34,144 nucleotides of DNA, from positions 1 to 34,144 of the forward strand of contig MZGN01000006.1 of assembly GCA_002085085.1 (NCBI GenBank). The letters run 5' to 3'. Position numbers and translations under genes: made by a program. This document shows, one piece after another, positions 9,875-19,524 of this stretch; the stretch's first letter is position 1, and each line of letters starts with the position of its first letter. The notes below the pieces were generated by a model that worked only from the letters and a program-made list of their open reading frames with translations, was not told the origin of the DNA and did no database searches. The DNA comes from Helicobacteraceae bacterium 4484_230. Lineage in GTDB: Bacteria; Campylobacterota; Campylobacteria; Campylobacterales; Sulfurimonadaceae.

Positions 9875-9899
9875 ATGAAAAAAAAACACAGGGTGGTTC

Positions 9900-10172
9900 A
9901 TGTCAAAACAGACAAAAGCGATGCAAAAAAAAATATCAAGACTCCAAAAAGAGCTTGCAGCCGAAATAGAAGATGTAATAAGAGCATATGGCAAACCGAT
10001 GGATATGCAGGAAATTATCGATCATTACCCGGATAATGAAAGGAAAAAAATGAGTGATGCCAAAACTCTGAAGCAGTATATCTCAATGGGGCTTGGCTAT
10101 ATGATAAGCCAGGGGATAATAAAAGAACTTCCAAAAACTCCGGATGGAAGATATTTGCTGGAACTTGTATAA
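9900..10172 (+). CDS. Small conserved-type hypothetical protein
   Basis: 90-aa ORF with good promoter/RBS context, adjoining the next gene on the same strand (9-bp gap); charged helical N-terminus; no recognised family. Confidence 0.75.
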   Translation: MSKQTKAMQKKISRLQKELAAEIEDVIRAYGKPMDMQEIIDHYPDNERKKMSDAKTLKQYISMGLGYMISQGIIKELPKTPDGRYLLELV

Positions 10173-10181
10173 TCAAACTCA

Positions 10182-11180
10182 GTGAGAGATCAATACAACA
10201 AGCAAGAGCTACAGGAATTCAAGCCGGCTTTTGGCCTTGCCAACAAACATATTCAGACGCTGTACCCTGTCCTGTTCAGAAAAAAAATTCAATTAAAATT
10301 TGAAACTGAACGCTTTTGGCTGGATGATGGTGATTTCGTAGATTGCTTTTGGTACGGCAAACCTGAGAGATCCCATAAAACACCCATTGTGATACTCTTT
10401 CACGGCTTGGAGGGATCATACAGATCTTCATATATACAGGGGATGATGAATACATTGGGCAAAGCCGGATTCAGCTCTGTCTTAATGCATTTCAGGGGCT
10501 GTTCAGGCAAGATGAACAATCTGCCGAGATCATACCACAGCGGTGACACAAATGATGCAAAAGCATGGATAACTCATCTTGACAATCATTATAACGGACA
10601 TAAACTTTTTGCCGTCGGCTATTCCCTTGGTGGCAATATGCTGTTGAAACTACTTGGAGAATGGAAGGAAGAATCACCTCTTGCAGGAGCTGTTTCCGTA
10701 TCGGCACCAATGCAGCTTGAAGCAAGTGCGGACAGGATGAACAGAGGAGTGTCTTTAATTTATCAATACTATCTGATGAAACATCTCAAAGCATCCCTCT
10801 TGAAAAAGTATAAAAGTCACCCCATGGAATCAATTATCGGCATAGACGAAAACAGTGTTAAAAAATTAAAGACTTTACGTGAATTTGACGATGCATATAC
10901 TGCTCCCGTCAACGGTTTTGAATCAGCAAATGAGTATTATAAAAAATCAAGCGCAAAGCAATTTGTCAAAAATATTAGAACAAGCACACTTATTATTCAC
11001 GCCCTTGATGATCCGTTTATGACAAATAAAGTTCTGCCGGACCAAAAAGAGCTTCCTTTAAGCGTTAAAATGGAACTTAGTAAAAACGGAGGTCATGTCG
11101 GATTTGTCGGCGGTAATATTTTTAGGCCAAAATATTGGCTTGAAGAACGTATTTTAGCTTTTATCAAAAAATTGAACTGA
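10182..11180 (+). CDS. Alpha/beta hydrolase, YheT-like
   Basis: 332 aa, GTG start; VILFHGLEGSYRSSYIQGM, MHFRGCSGKMN, AVGYSLGGNMLLKLLGE, HALDDPFM, NGGHVGFVGG. Confidence 0.88.
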   Translation: MRDQYNKQELQEFKPAFGLANKHIQTLYPVLFRKKIQLKFETERFWLDDGDFVDCFWYGKPERSHKTPIVILFHGLEGSYRSSYIQGMMNTLGKAGFSSVLMHFRGCSGKMNNLPRSYHSGDTNDAKAWITHLDNHYNGHKLFAVGYSLGGNMLLKLLGEWKEESPLAGAVSVSAPMQLEASADRMNRGVSLIYQYYLMKHLKASLLKKYKSHPMESIIGIDENSVKKLKTLREFDDAYTAPVNGFESANEYYKKSSAKQFVKNIRTSTLIIHALDDPFMTNKVLPDQKELPLSVKMELSKNGGHVGFVGGNIFRPKYWLEERILAFIKKLN

Positions 11181-11195
11181 TTAGAACAGCCGAAA

Positions 11196-11216
11196 GACAC
11201 CCCGCCATGGGGTATC
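11196..11216. terminator. Possible bidirectional hairpin between convergent genes
   Basis: GACACCCC-GCCAT-GGGGTATC: 8-bp stem with one mismatch; no strong T-run on either side. Confidence 0.4.
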
Positions 11217-11220
11217 ATTA

Positions 11221-12015
11221 TTAAAGGAAAAAACTTGATGCGCTCACATAAAAAAGAACAGATTTATGAAGAGAATCGCCATCAAGCTTGTTTATCAGCG
11301 GTATCTTCAAACCTGCAGACAGCGGTGCACCCGGAATGATCTTTTCAGTACTCCACTCCACCCAGAGGTCGGCCACGCCCAGCTTATCCTGATCGAAATA
11401 TGTAATTTTTACATTTGTCGTTACATACTCCGAAAGAAGACACTCGTGTGATCCACCAAACATTACAGCAAATGAATCATCTATATCACCGGAATTAAGC
11501 GTATACGTCAGCAATCCATGCAGCCTGAAACCGCCTGCAATATCTTTTGCCGTAGTGTGTGTCAAAGTAAATGAGCCCTCTCCGGTGCCCAGGCCTTTAT
11601 CTTCATTGCCACTTGTCGTTTTATATCGCAGTGTAGTGATATTTGTACCAAAATCTGCTTCGGGCTGTCCAAAGTGATAATTGGCAGACAGGGAAAAGTC
11701 TCCGATACCAAACTCATCTGCAATATCATTGCTTACAACAGGCAGTCTGATATCGAAACCAAGATGATCTATAGGTTGATACCGCATAGAGAGGTCAAGG
11801 AGATTGATATCATCACCTACTTGTACTGCACCGGTAGTTCCCAGTTGTTTATCACTGTTTGCAAACTCTATCTGATCGGTATTATCAATAATATCGTTTG
11901 TAAATGTCTGGAGAGTAGCAAACTCACTGTTGATATGATGACGCTCCCACGGTGCTGCAGACAACAATATGGAGCATGCAAATAATGTAACCACAATCTT
12001 TTTCATCTTATGCAT
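11221..12015 (-). CDS. Putative outer-membrane beta-barrel protein with signal peptide
   Basis: 264 aa; N-terminal signal MKKIVVTLFACSILLSAAPWE; alternating hydrophobic/polar strands ending in aromatic/hydrophobic ...FYVSASSFFL. Confidence 0.7.
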   Translation of the reverse strand: MHKMKKIVVTLFACSILLSAAPWERHHINSEFATLQTFTNDIIDNTDQIEFANSDKQLGTTGAVQVGDDINLLDLSMRYQPIDHLGFDIRLPVVSNDIADEFGIGDFSLSANYHFGQPEADFGTNITTLRYKTTSGNEDKGLGTGEGSFTLTHTTAKDIAGGFRLHGLLTYTLNSGDIDDSFAVMFGGSHECLLSEYVTTNVKITYFDQDKLGVADLWVEWSTEKIIPGAPLSAGLKIPLINKLDGDSLHKSVLFYVSASSFFL

Positions 12016-12079
12016 CCTTAATAATTTCTAGTTCAATCATATACCTTATTCGTTTAAAAACAAATTTATATTACAGTAT

Positions 12080-14902
12080 CTATGACTTATGAAGTTCCAG
12101 CTCTTTTTTTAGATACTCTCCGGTATAGCTTCCGGTAGTTTTATGTTCTTTGGCCATAGCCTCCGGATCTCCGACCGCAATGATCCTGCCGCCTTTTGAG
12201 CCGCCCTCCGGACCCATATCGATAATATAATCTGCATTTTTTATCATATCCAGGTTGTGCTCTATCACTAAAACGGAATTACCCAACTCTACAAAATGGT
12301 GCAACACCCTGGTCAGCCTGTTTACATCATCAAAATGAAGTCCGGTTGTCGGCTCATCAAGAATGTAAAGTGTTTTACCGGTATCTTTTCTGCTAAGCTC
12401 TTTGGCGAGCTTGATTCTCTGCGCCTCACCTCCGGAGAGTGTTACCGCATTCTGGCCCAGAGTAATGTAGCCAAGGCCCACATCATAAAGTGTCTGAAGT
12501 TTCACCTTGATCTTTGGAATCGGATCAAAGAACTTCAATGCCTCTTCTACACTCATTGCCAGCACGTCAGCTATACTTTTGCCCCTATACTGAACTTCAA
12601 GTGACTGGGCATTATACCTGCTGCCGTTACACGCATCACATTTTACAAGGATATCCGGAAGAAAATGCATCTCTATCTTGATCTCACCCTCACCCTGGCA
12701 CTTTTCACATCGGCCGCCCTTAACATTAAAACTGAACCTCGAAACCGTATAGCCGCGAATCTGTGACTCTTTCGTCTTTGCAAAAAGGCCTCTGATCTCA
12801 TCCATTACCCCGGTATATGTCGCCGGATTGGAACGGGGTGTCCTTCCTATCGGACTCTGATCGAGATAGATCACTTTATCGAGTTGTTCAAGGCCGTCTA
12901 TCTCTACACCGGCAACTTTATTGACTTTTCTTGCATGGTTAAGCAGCTCGCGTGCTGTCGGCAGCAGTGTTTGAAGAATCAGCGAACTCTTTCCGCTTCC
13001 GCTTACGCCGGTTACACAGACAAGATTATGGAGAGGTATTTTTACGCTCAGGTTTTCTATGTTGTTATGTGATACATTTCTGATCTCAAGCCACTCGGAC
13101 TGCTCTCTTCTGTAAAAATACTCTATCTTTTTACGTCCGTACAGGTAGTCGGCAGTCAGTGTCTTTGCTTTTTTCAGCTTAGCCAACGTACCGGCAAATA
13201 CAACCTCTCCGCCAAACTTTCCTGCACCGGGACCGATATCCACAATAAAATCCGCATTCTCTATCGTCTCCTTGTCATGCTCGACGACGATGACGGTATT
13301 TCCTTTTTTCTGCAGTGAGCGCAGCGTACGTATCAGCTTCAGTGTATCACGCTCGTGCAGTCCGATACTGGGCTCATCCAAAACATACATAACTCCGGTA
13401 AGTCCGCTTCCTATCTGTGATGCTATGCGTATACGCTGAGCCTCTCCTCCACTGATGGTTCTTGCATCCCTGCTGAGAGACAGGTAGTCCAGTCCGACAT
13501 CGTGCAGGAAAAAAAGGCGCTCTCTAATCTCGTTGAGTATCGGTGCGGCTATCAGTTTCGACTGGTCGGAAAGATATAAAAAAGTATCCTCTTTCTTAAA
13601 CCAGCTATAACACTCTTCGATAGGCATGGAGATAATGTCGGAGATCTTCATACCGGCAACATCAACCGCCAGACTTTCACGCCGCAGACGATGTGAACCG
13701 CAAAGGCTGCATGGCTTTTCACTCATATATTCTGACAGCTCTTTCTCATCTTTGAACATATCGTAAGCTATGCTGATAATACCCTGCCAGACACGTTTTA
13801 CAGGGTGATCTTTCCACTTAAAAGAGACCTCCTCAACACTTCCGTGCAGAATCGCTTTTTTCTGATACTCTTCGAGTTCTGAAAACGGTACCGTCATATC
13901 AATACCGGCAGTTTTACAGAATGCTTTTAAAAAAGTAAAATAATACCCTTTGTTAAAACCGTATATTATCCTGACAGCCCCTTTTTCGATCGGCAGGTCC
14001 TGATCGATTATCTTGTCTGTATCCAGTGCATAGCGGATACCGAGACCGTCACATTCGGGACAGGCCCCTTTTGGCGAGTTGAAAGAAAAAGTAAGGGGTT
14101 CGAGCGGTTCAAAACTTACTTTACAGTCAAAACAGGCATTATGCTCGCTGTAGTGAATAATCTTTTCCGGCAGGCCGACCTCTTCATAATTAAGTATCTC
14201 AAGTTCAACCTCGCCATAACTCTCTTTTAATGCTTTCTCCACATCCTGTGCAATACGCTCCTTATTCCCCTCTTTTATAACAATACGGTCAATCACGGCT
14301 TTGATAGTATGCTTCTTGGTCTTTGAGAGCTCGATCTCCTCATCGAGTCGCACCATAACACCGTCAACCATAGCCCTCACATAGCCTTTATGCACAAGCG
14401 ATTCCAGCAAGTCGGCAAATGTCCCTTTTTTCTCACGTATCAGAGGGGCCAGTATGATCACTTTTGCGCCTTCAGGGAGCCTTGCAACCTGTTCTATGAT
14501 GTCTGAAGCGTTCATCTGTGAGATCTTTTTGCCGCAAAGGTGACAATGTTGGATACCTACCCTGGCAAATAGGAGGCGCAGATAGTCATAAATCTCCGTA
14601 ATCGTACCGACGGTGGAACGCGGATTTTTGGATGTGGTTTTCTGATCGATCGCGATCGCAGGTGTCAATCCCTCTATTTTTTCCACGTCCGGCTTACCGA
14701 TACGGTCGAGAAACTGACGCGCATAACTTGAAAGACTCTCTATATAACGGCGCTGCCCTTCGGCATAGAGAGTATCGAATGCCAAAGTAGACTTGCCACT
14801 GCCGCTTATGCCGGTACAAACAATCAGTTTGTTTTTCGGAAGCTCCAGAGAGATATCTTTAAGATTGTTCTCCCGGGCACCTGTTATACGAATACTGTCC
14901 AT
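12080..14902 (-). CDS. uvrA: Excinuclease ABC subunit A
   Basis: 940 aa; GISGSGKSTLAFDTLYAEGQRRY, TISGGEAQRIRIASQIGSGLTGVMYVLDEPSIGLH, GVSGSGKSSLI, CEKCQGEGEIKIEMHFLPD, TLSGGEAQRIKLAKELS. Confidence 0.97.
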   Translation of the reverse strand: MDSIRITGARENNLKDISLELPKNKLIVCTGISGSGKSTLAFDTLYAEGQRRYIESLSSYARQFLDRIGKPDVEKIEGLTPAIAIDQKTTSKNPRSTVGTITEIYDYLRLLFARVGIQHCHLCGKKISQMNASDIIEQVARLPEGAKVIILAPLIREKKGTFADLLESLVHKGYVRAMVDGVMVRLDEEIELSKTKKHTIKAVIDRIVIKEGNKERIAQDVEKALKESYGEVELEILNYEEVGLPEKIIHYSEHNACFDCKVSFEPLEPLTFSFNSPKGACPECDGLGIRYALDTDKIIDQDLPIEKGAVRIIYGFNKGYYFTFLKAFCKTAGIDMTVPFSELEEYQKKAILHGSVEEVSFKWKDHPVKRVWQGIISIAYDMFKDEKELSEYMSEKPCSLCGSHRLRRESLAVDVAGMKISDIISMPIEECYSWFKKEDTFLYLSDQSKLIAAPILNEIRERLFFLHDVGLDYLSLSRDARTISGGEAQRIRIASQIGSGLTGVMYVLDEPSIGLHERDTLKLIRTLRSLQKKGNTVIVVEHDKETIENADFIVDIGPGAGKFGGEVVFAGTLAKLKKAKTLTADYLYGRKKIEYFYRREQSEWLEIRNVSHNNIENLSVKIPLHNLVCVTGVSGSGKSSLILQTLLPTARELLNHARKVNKVAGVEIDGLEQLDKVIYLDQSPIGRTPRSNPATYTGVMDEIRGLFAKTKESQIRGYTVSRFSFNVKGGRCEKCQGEGEIKIEMHFLPDILVKCDACNGSRYNAQSLEVQYRGKSIADVLAMSVEEALKFFDPIPKIKVKLQTLYDVGLGYITLGQNAVTLSGGEAQRIKLAKELSRKDTGKTLYILDEPTTGLHFDDVNRLTRVLHHFVELGNSVLVIEHNLDMIKNADYIIDMGPEGGSKGGRIIAVGDPEAMAKEHKTTGSYTGEYLKKELELHKS

Positions 14903-14903
14903 T

Positions 14904-15638
14904 TTAAACCGCCAATCTATAAAAAATATAAGAAGCTATGCCCATATAAAAGAGCATAAGCACAAGCCTGTGGTGCGATACGTGCACCACATCTTTAAGA
15001 TGTATACCCCCATATACCCCCGCCAGTGATGCAAGACCGACGGTAATACCGCCTTGAAAATCTACCAACCCTTTAAAAGAGAGACTTACAAGCCCGGCAA
15101 CAGAAGAAAATACGACAAAGAACAGGCCTGCGGACGTTGCTTTTTTCAGGGGTACGTGCAAAAAACCTGCAAGAAGAGGAACAAGCAAAAGCGACCCCCC
15201 GACACCGATAGAGATGGAAAAAGCCCCGATCGGCACCCCGGCAAGAAATAAAACAACAGGATGTCCGCTCTTTTCATCCGGTGCATCATGGGGTGTATAA
15301 AACATTCTCACAAGTGCCATCAATACAAAAGCAAAAAAGACCCACTCCAGTGTCCTTGAAGAGAGTATGGAGATAATATAACCGCTTAAAAGAGCTCCTG
15401 CAAAACCTCCGGCTCCTATTATAAAGACCATCTTGATGTCGAGTGTTCCTTTTTTAAGATTTAGATAACTCCCGTATATAGAACTGAAAACCATCTGTAA
15501 AACAGAAATACCGACTGCACTTTTTATATCAAAACCAAGCATCAGAAGTGCAGGAACCAATATCGCTCCTCCACCAATACCAAAAAAACCTGATAGCACT
15601 CCGATTAAACTGCCGATAATTATCAATTCTATTGTCAT
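14904..15638 (-). CDS. TauE/SafE-family sulfite exporter-like membrane protein
   Basis: 244 aa, multi-TM; SLIGVLSGFFGIGGGAILVPALLMLGFD and IGAFSISIGVGGSLLLVPLLAGFLHVPLKKATSAGL repeats. Confidence 0.88.
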   Translation of the reverse strand: MTIELIIIGSLIGVLSGFFGIGGGAILVPALLMLGFDIKSAVGISVLQMVFSSIYGSYLNLKKGTLDIKMVFIIGAGGFAGALLSGYIISILSSRTLEWVFFAFVLMALVRMFYTPHDAPDEKSGHPVVLFLAGVPIGAFSISIGVGGSLLLVPLLAGFLHVPLKKATSAGLFFVVFSSVAGLVSLSFKGLVDFQGGITVGLASLAGVYGGIHLKDVVHVSHHRLVLMLFYMGIASYIFYRLAV

Positions 15639-15755
15639 TTTTGTCCATATGTTCTGATTTTGAAATTATACAGAAGTGTTACTTCGAATGAGTTATACAA
15701 CCTACAGGTCATACTAAAGCCAAGTGGTTTGAGGCAAATAAAAATGTATTTTTAC

Positions 15756-15761
15756 TATAAT
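15756..15761 (+). promoter_or_regulatory. Putative -10 element
   Basis: TATAAT, 84 bp upstream of the likely ATG at 15846. Confidence 0.4.
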
Positions 15762-15845
15762 GATATTAAGTGTAAACCAAATTCCGGATGCAGACAAAAA
15801 CAGTATTTTTACAGAAGGTGTGTAATCCGGACAAAAAGTGATACT

Positions 15846-16739
15846 ATGCGATTTTATCTACTGCTTTTTTTTCTACCCGTCTTGCTGTTTGGAAGCAAAG
15901 TTCTCAATACTGATCTCCAAAAAGAACAAAACCATGTCACATTGACACTGACCTTCGATACCCCATATGAAGGTATTATAAGTAAAAGTTATCAAGATAA
16001 CTATCTGGTCGTCCGCATGAGTGACCTTGCAATGGAAAAACCTTTTGTCAAGGACGGCATCTCACCACTGATTGAGAGCTTGATGGTACAGTCTCAAAAC
16101 GGTGAAACAATGATCATAGCTGAAGCTCTGAAAAAAGTTTCGCTATCTGCACTAAAAAGCAAAGATGGCTATACTGTGCGCATTCGCTTTGACAAGCAAA
16201 CTTCTGCCAAGATCTCTCATCCGGTAAAAACAAAAGTATCGCACTTCAATACAACAGACTACTTTTTAATGCTCCTGCTGGCTGTAGGTGGAGCGGCTCT
16301 GATATTTTGGCTTTTAAGAAAAAAAGATCAGCTTTTCCCTTCCACGGAAGACAAAAAAGTACCGACACGCTCATTGGATTTGGAAACAACCCATGATGAA
16401 AATATTCAAGATACACAAAAAGTAGATCTACTGCAGAAAAAAGAGGTAAATATCGAGATTCGCTTCGAAGAGATGATAGACGGGGAGAACCGTGCATTTC
16501 TTCTAGTCTATAACGGACGGGAATATCCCGTAGTGCTTGGTGAAGAGAACTGTTTTTTAAACAAACACAAACCTGGAGATGCTCCTATGGGCAAAGAGGT
16601 GTTCACGGCTCTTGTAGAAGATTATATCCGCACAATTGAAGAGAAAAAGAGAGATGGTTCCGACAGCCAAAAAAGTTGTGACAGGCAGGAAGCACTTGAA
16701 AGCTATAAGGAAAAGGCTTCAAGGGATACTCTTTTTTAA
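15846..16739 (+). CDS. Secreted N-terminal/single-TM/cytoplasmic C-terminal protein, possibly FliO-like
   Basis: The supplied ORF starts at 15660, but a signal peptide begins at the in-frame ATG 15846 (MRFYLLLFFLPVLLFGSK). Periplasmic beta-rich part, then TM YFLMLLLAVGGAALIFWLLRKK, then cytoplasmic NRAFLLVYNGREYPVVLGEENCFL. Confidence 0.7.
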   Translation: MRFYLLLFFLPVLLFGSKVLNTDLQKEQNHVTLTLTFDTPYEGIISKSYQDNYLVVRMSDLAMEKPFVKDGISPLIESLMVQSQNGETMIIAEALKKVSLSALKSKDGYTVRIRFDKQTSAKISHPVKTKVSHFNTTDYFLMLLLAVGGAALIFWLLRKKDQLFPSTEDKKVPTRSLDLETTHDENIQDTQKVDLLQKKEVNIEIRFEEMIDGENRAFLLVYNGREYPVVLGEENCFLNKHKPGDAPMGKEVFTALVEDYIRTIEEKKRDGSDSQKSCDRQEALESYKEKASRDTLF

Positions 16740-16751
16740 ACCACTTGAAAA

Positions 16752-17708
16752 CTATCGTTTTACCAGTTTGTTTGTAGAAAAGAACTCATCTATCACTTCA
16801 CGGTATTGTTCCGGATCCGAAATATGATTTACTTTTTCACGCAATGCCGAAGCACCCTCATAGCCCTTTGAATAGGTATGAGTATGCTTTCTGAACATCG
16901 GTACGCCCTTTAGGCCATAAAATTCGATCATCTTGTCAAAATGCTCCATAATAATTTCATGTTTTACCATAAGATCAATATCTGCACTGCCTGTTTTTAG
17001 CTGGTGGAAGATCCATGGTGCCCCTACTGCACCACGCCCTATCATTACACCGTCGGCTTCAGTGTGCTTCAAAACCCACTGAGCCTTGTCAAAGCTGTCT
17101 ATATCGCCATTTGCTACCACTGGAATATTGACACTTGCCTTTATTTCACCAATGGCATCATAATCAACTTCTGCTTTAAACTTTCCTGCCCTTGTACGTC
17201 CATGCACTGCAATAAAATCTGCCCCGCTCTCCTGGACGATTCTTGCAATTTCAAGATGGTTCTTCTCTTCGAATCCCAGTCTGATCTTCACACTTGTCGT
17301 AGATTTATTTGAAGTTTTTTTAATAGTTTCTATCAAACGTCCCATCTGGGGCAGATCTCGCAGCAGTGAACTGCCGGAACCGTGACCGACAACCTTTGGA
17401 ACGGGACAACCGCAGTTAAAATCTATGATATCTATATTTTCCTGCGTATTGAGAAACTCTACAGCTTGCCTGACGATATCTACCTCTGCGCCGGCTATCT
17501 GGATGGAATACGGATCCTCATTCGGACTGCGCTCAAGCATTTTAATGGTTTTTTTCGAACCATAGGCTAAAGCGTTTGAGCTGATCATCTCACTGACAGT
17601 AAGATCGGCACCGAATTTTTTCACTACGCTGCGAAACGGCAGATCTGTAAATCCTGCCAAGGGGGCAAGTATGTATAAAGGTGTGTTAAATGATAGTTTT
17701 TCTGTCAT
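16752..17708 (-). CDS. dusB: tRNA-dihydrouridine synthase
   Basis: 318 aa; LAPLAGFTDLPFR, DFNCGCPVPKVVGHGSGSSLLRD, AVHGRTRAGKF, VVANGDI, GVMIGRGAVGAPWIF. Confidence 0.95.
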   Translation of the reverse strand: MTEKLSFNTPLYILAPLAGFTDLPFRSVVKKFGADLTVSEMISSNALAYGSKKTIKMLERSPNEDPYSIQIAGAEVDIVRQAVEFLNTQENIDIIDFNCGCPVPKVVGHGSGSSLLRDLPQMGRLIETIKKTSNKSTTSVKIRLGFEEKNHLEIARIVQESGADFIAVHGRTRAGKFKAEVDYDAIGEIKASVNIPVVANGDIDSFDKAQWVLKHTEADGVMIGRGAVGAPWIFHQLKTGSADIDLMVKHEIIMEHFDKMIEFYGLKGVPMFRKHTHTYSKGYEGASALREKVNHISDPEQYREVIDEFFSTNKLVKR

Positions 17709-17749
17709 AAATATCTTATCTGTTGCTTGAAGTAATGACGGTTTTATTC

Positions 17750-17767
17750 CGGAGCATTGATGCTCCG
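17750..17767 (-). terminator. Perfect hairpin between the two-TM protein gene and dusB
   Basis: CGGAGCA-TTGA-TGCTCCG, 7-bp perfect stem just after the stop of the 17775..18794 gene; no T-run on the coding strand. Confidence 0.45.
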
Positions 17768-17774
17768 AAGTACT

Positions 17775-18794
17775 CTATACATTGATAAAGAGTCTAATGT
17801 CAAAGTTTTTATTGCAGGATTTGAGTGAGCTGTAAGCTTTAAACTTGATAAATTCATTTGTCTGGGAATTTATAAGTATCTCGTTTGCCGGCTCAAGCAT
17901 TTCAAGATCGAACAGCGTATAGAGATAGCCATGCATAGCTTCATCATTATTTTCTGACAGTTTTTCAAACAGCTTCATGCGCTGCTCAGGAACAATGCGG
18001 TCACTCAGTATGGCAGATATTCTGATATAGTCATTTTTATCAAGATCCATCTCTTTCATCAATGAGATCATCTCGTCATTGGAGATATCCAGAGGCTTCT
18101 CCTCTGCATTGATACGCTTTAGAACAACTTCGAGTATTTCCATAGTCATGAATGACTTATAAGCATCAATAGAAGAGAATGGAACCACTTCCGCATAGTG
18201 TTTATATGCCTTTCTGCAAAGCTCTTCACTGTAGCGTTTTGAATGGTTTAAGATATTCTCGTCACTAAGATCGCCGTTTTCGAATCTGTTCATATTATTA
18301 CGCATCTCAAGCTCATTGGTGCTGGCAAGACGCAGTCTGCTGAGATTTACACTTTCACCGCTGTTTACTTTTCTTATTATCTCGAGAACCTTGTCTATCT
18401 CTTCATCACCAACATATGTAAGATCTTTATTTGGAATCAAAACAGAATTGTCGATCAATTTCCCCAAAAGCGCATATCTCTCTGTCTTGAACTTGTTGTG
18501 GCGGTGCTCCTCACCAAGCAGTGCTGCACGCAAAGCTTCCAAAAAAAGATTATAGTCTTTATTGTACTTTCTTAAACGGAAGTTTCCAACAATTGAGTAG
18601 TATATCATGTGCATAATGGTTGCAAGATACAGAAGAAAAAGCGCAATCACTACCCATGCAGCAACCGGAAGTGACGGAAGGTTCACTCCCATTATATCAA
18701 TATGCAGATTCTGCTGAGTCACAAAAGAGTAGACAAACCATCCAATCAGCGCCATCAATAAAAAAGCACCTAGCGTATAACGTCTCATATACAT
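17775..18794 (-). CDS. Membrane protein with two N-terminal TM helices and a long cytoplasmic helical domain
   Basis: 339 aa; TMs LGAFLLMALIGWFVYSFV and LPVAAWVVIALFLLYLATIMHMIYYSIV, then a charged helical tail. Lies between dksA-like and dus genes. Confidence 0.8.
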   Translation of the reverse strand: MYMRRYTLGAFLLMALIGWFVYSFVTQQNLHIDIMGVNLPSLPVAAWVVIALFLLYLATIMHMIYYSIVGNFRLRKYNKDYNLFLEALRAALLGEEHRHNKFKTERYALLGKLIDNSVLIPNKDLTYVGDEEIDKVLEIIRKVNSGESVNLSRLRLASTNELEMRNNMNRFENGDLSDENILNHSKRYSEELCRKAYKHYAEVVPFSSIDAYKSFMTMEILEVVLKRINAEEKPLDISNDEMISLMKEMDLDKNDYIRISAILSDRIVPEQRMKLFEKLSENNDEAMHGYLYTLFDLEMLEPANEILINSQTNEFIKFKAYSSLKSCNKNFDIRLFINV

Positions 18795-18803
18795 AATCGA
18801 TCC

Positions 18804-19157
18804 TTACGAATTATTTTTTTCGGCAATCTCCCTGCAGTCTATGCAATACTTTGCATGCGGTTTGACTTTCAGTCTCTGAAAGCCTATCTCCTCTTCACAC
18901 ATTTCACAGATGCCGTACTGACCATTATTTATTTTAGCCAATGCTGTTTCAATTTCCATTAATTCCAACTGCTGCTGGCTCCCAATGGCATTATCGACCA
19001 AATTTTCGTTACTAACCGAAGCATGGTCACCTTCATCGTTCAACTCAAGCCCATGAAGCTGCTCAATCTCATTTTTTACGCTTGTAATATTTTTCAATAT
19101 CTGTGTTTTACGGTCTTTCAGTATTGTTTCAAAATGCTTTAGCTCATTCTCTCTCAC
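18804..19157 (-). CDS. dksA: DksA/TraR-family C4 zinc finger protein
   Basis: 117 aa; ALAKINNGQYGICEMCEEEIGFQRLKVKPHAKYCIDCREIAE. Confidence 0.9.
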   Translation of the reverse strand: MRENELKHFETILKDRKTQILKNITSVKNEIEQLHGLELNDEGDHASVSNENLVDNAIGSQQQLELMEIETALAKINNGQYGICEMCEEEIGFQRLKVKPHAKYCIDCREIAEKNNS

Positions 19158-19166
19158 TAAGATTCC

Positions 19167-19517
19167 TTATTTATGATAGGGGTGATTGCTGAGGATACTA
19201 AAAGCGCGGTAGATCTGTTCAAGCAAAACCGCCTTGGCGATTTTATGGCTCATTGTTATTCTGCCCAGACTTACCGCCTGGTCGCACTGTCGTACAAAAG
19301 TATCCTCAAGGCCGTATGCACCGCCGATAAAAAATTTAACCTGTATTCTATCAGCTAAAAGCTTACTAAATTCAAAACTATCTATAATTTTTCCGTCAGG
19401 ATGCAAAGCAATCCTATAACCGTTGGTTATATATGGCTCAAAAGAGGCTGTATATGCCGATTGTGCGGCATTTGCACCTATAGTGTGTGCTTTCGTTACA
19501 CTTTTGCCAAAAAGTTC
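19167..19517 (-). pseudogene. rlmH: 5'-truncated rlmH (23S rRNA pseudouridine1915 N3-methyltransferase) remnant
   Basis: Open frame reads [54 protein letters not shown]...[14 protein letters not shown]...[27 protein letters not shown], the C-terminal about 3/4 of RlmH. In-frame TGA at 19518..19520; no ATG/GTG in the frame, first candidate start is TTG at 19406. Confidence 0.7.
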
Positions 19518-19524
19518 TCAATTA

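Noticed and set aside
15660-15845. N-terminal 62-residue extension of the FliO-like ORF
   Set aside because: A clear signal peptide starts at the internal ATG 15846 and a TATAAT box lies within the extension, so the upstream Met is probably not the real start.
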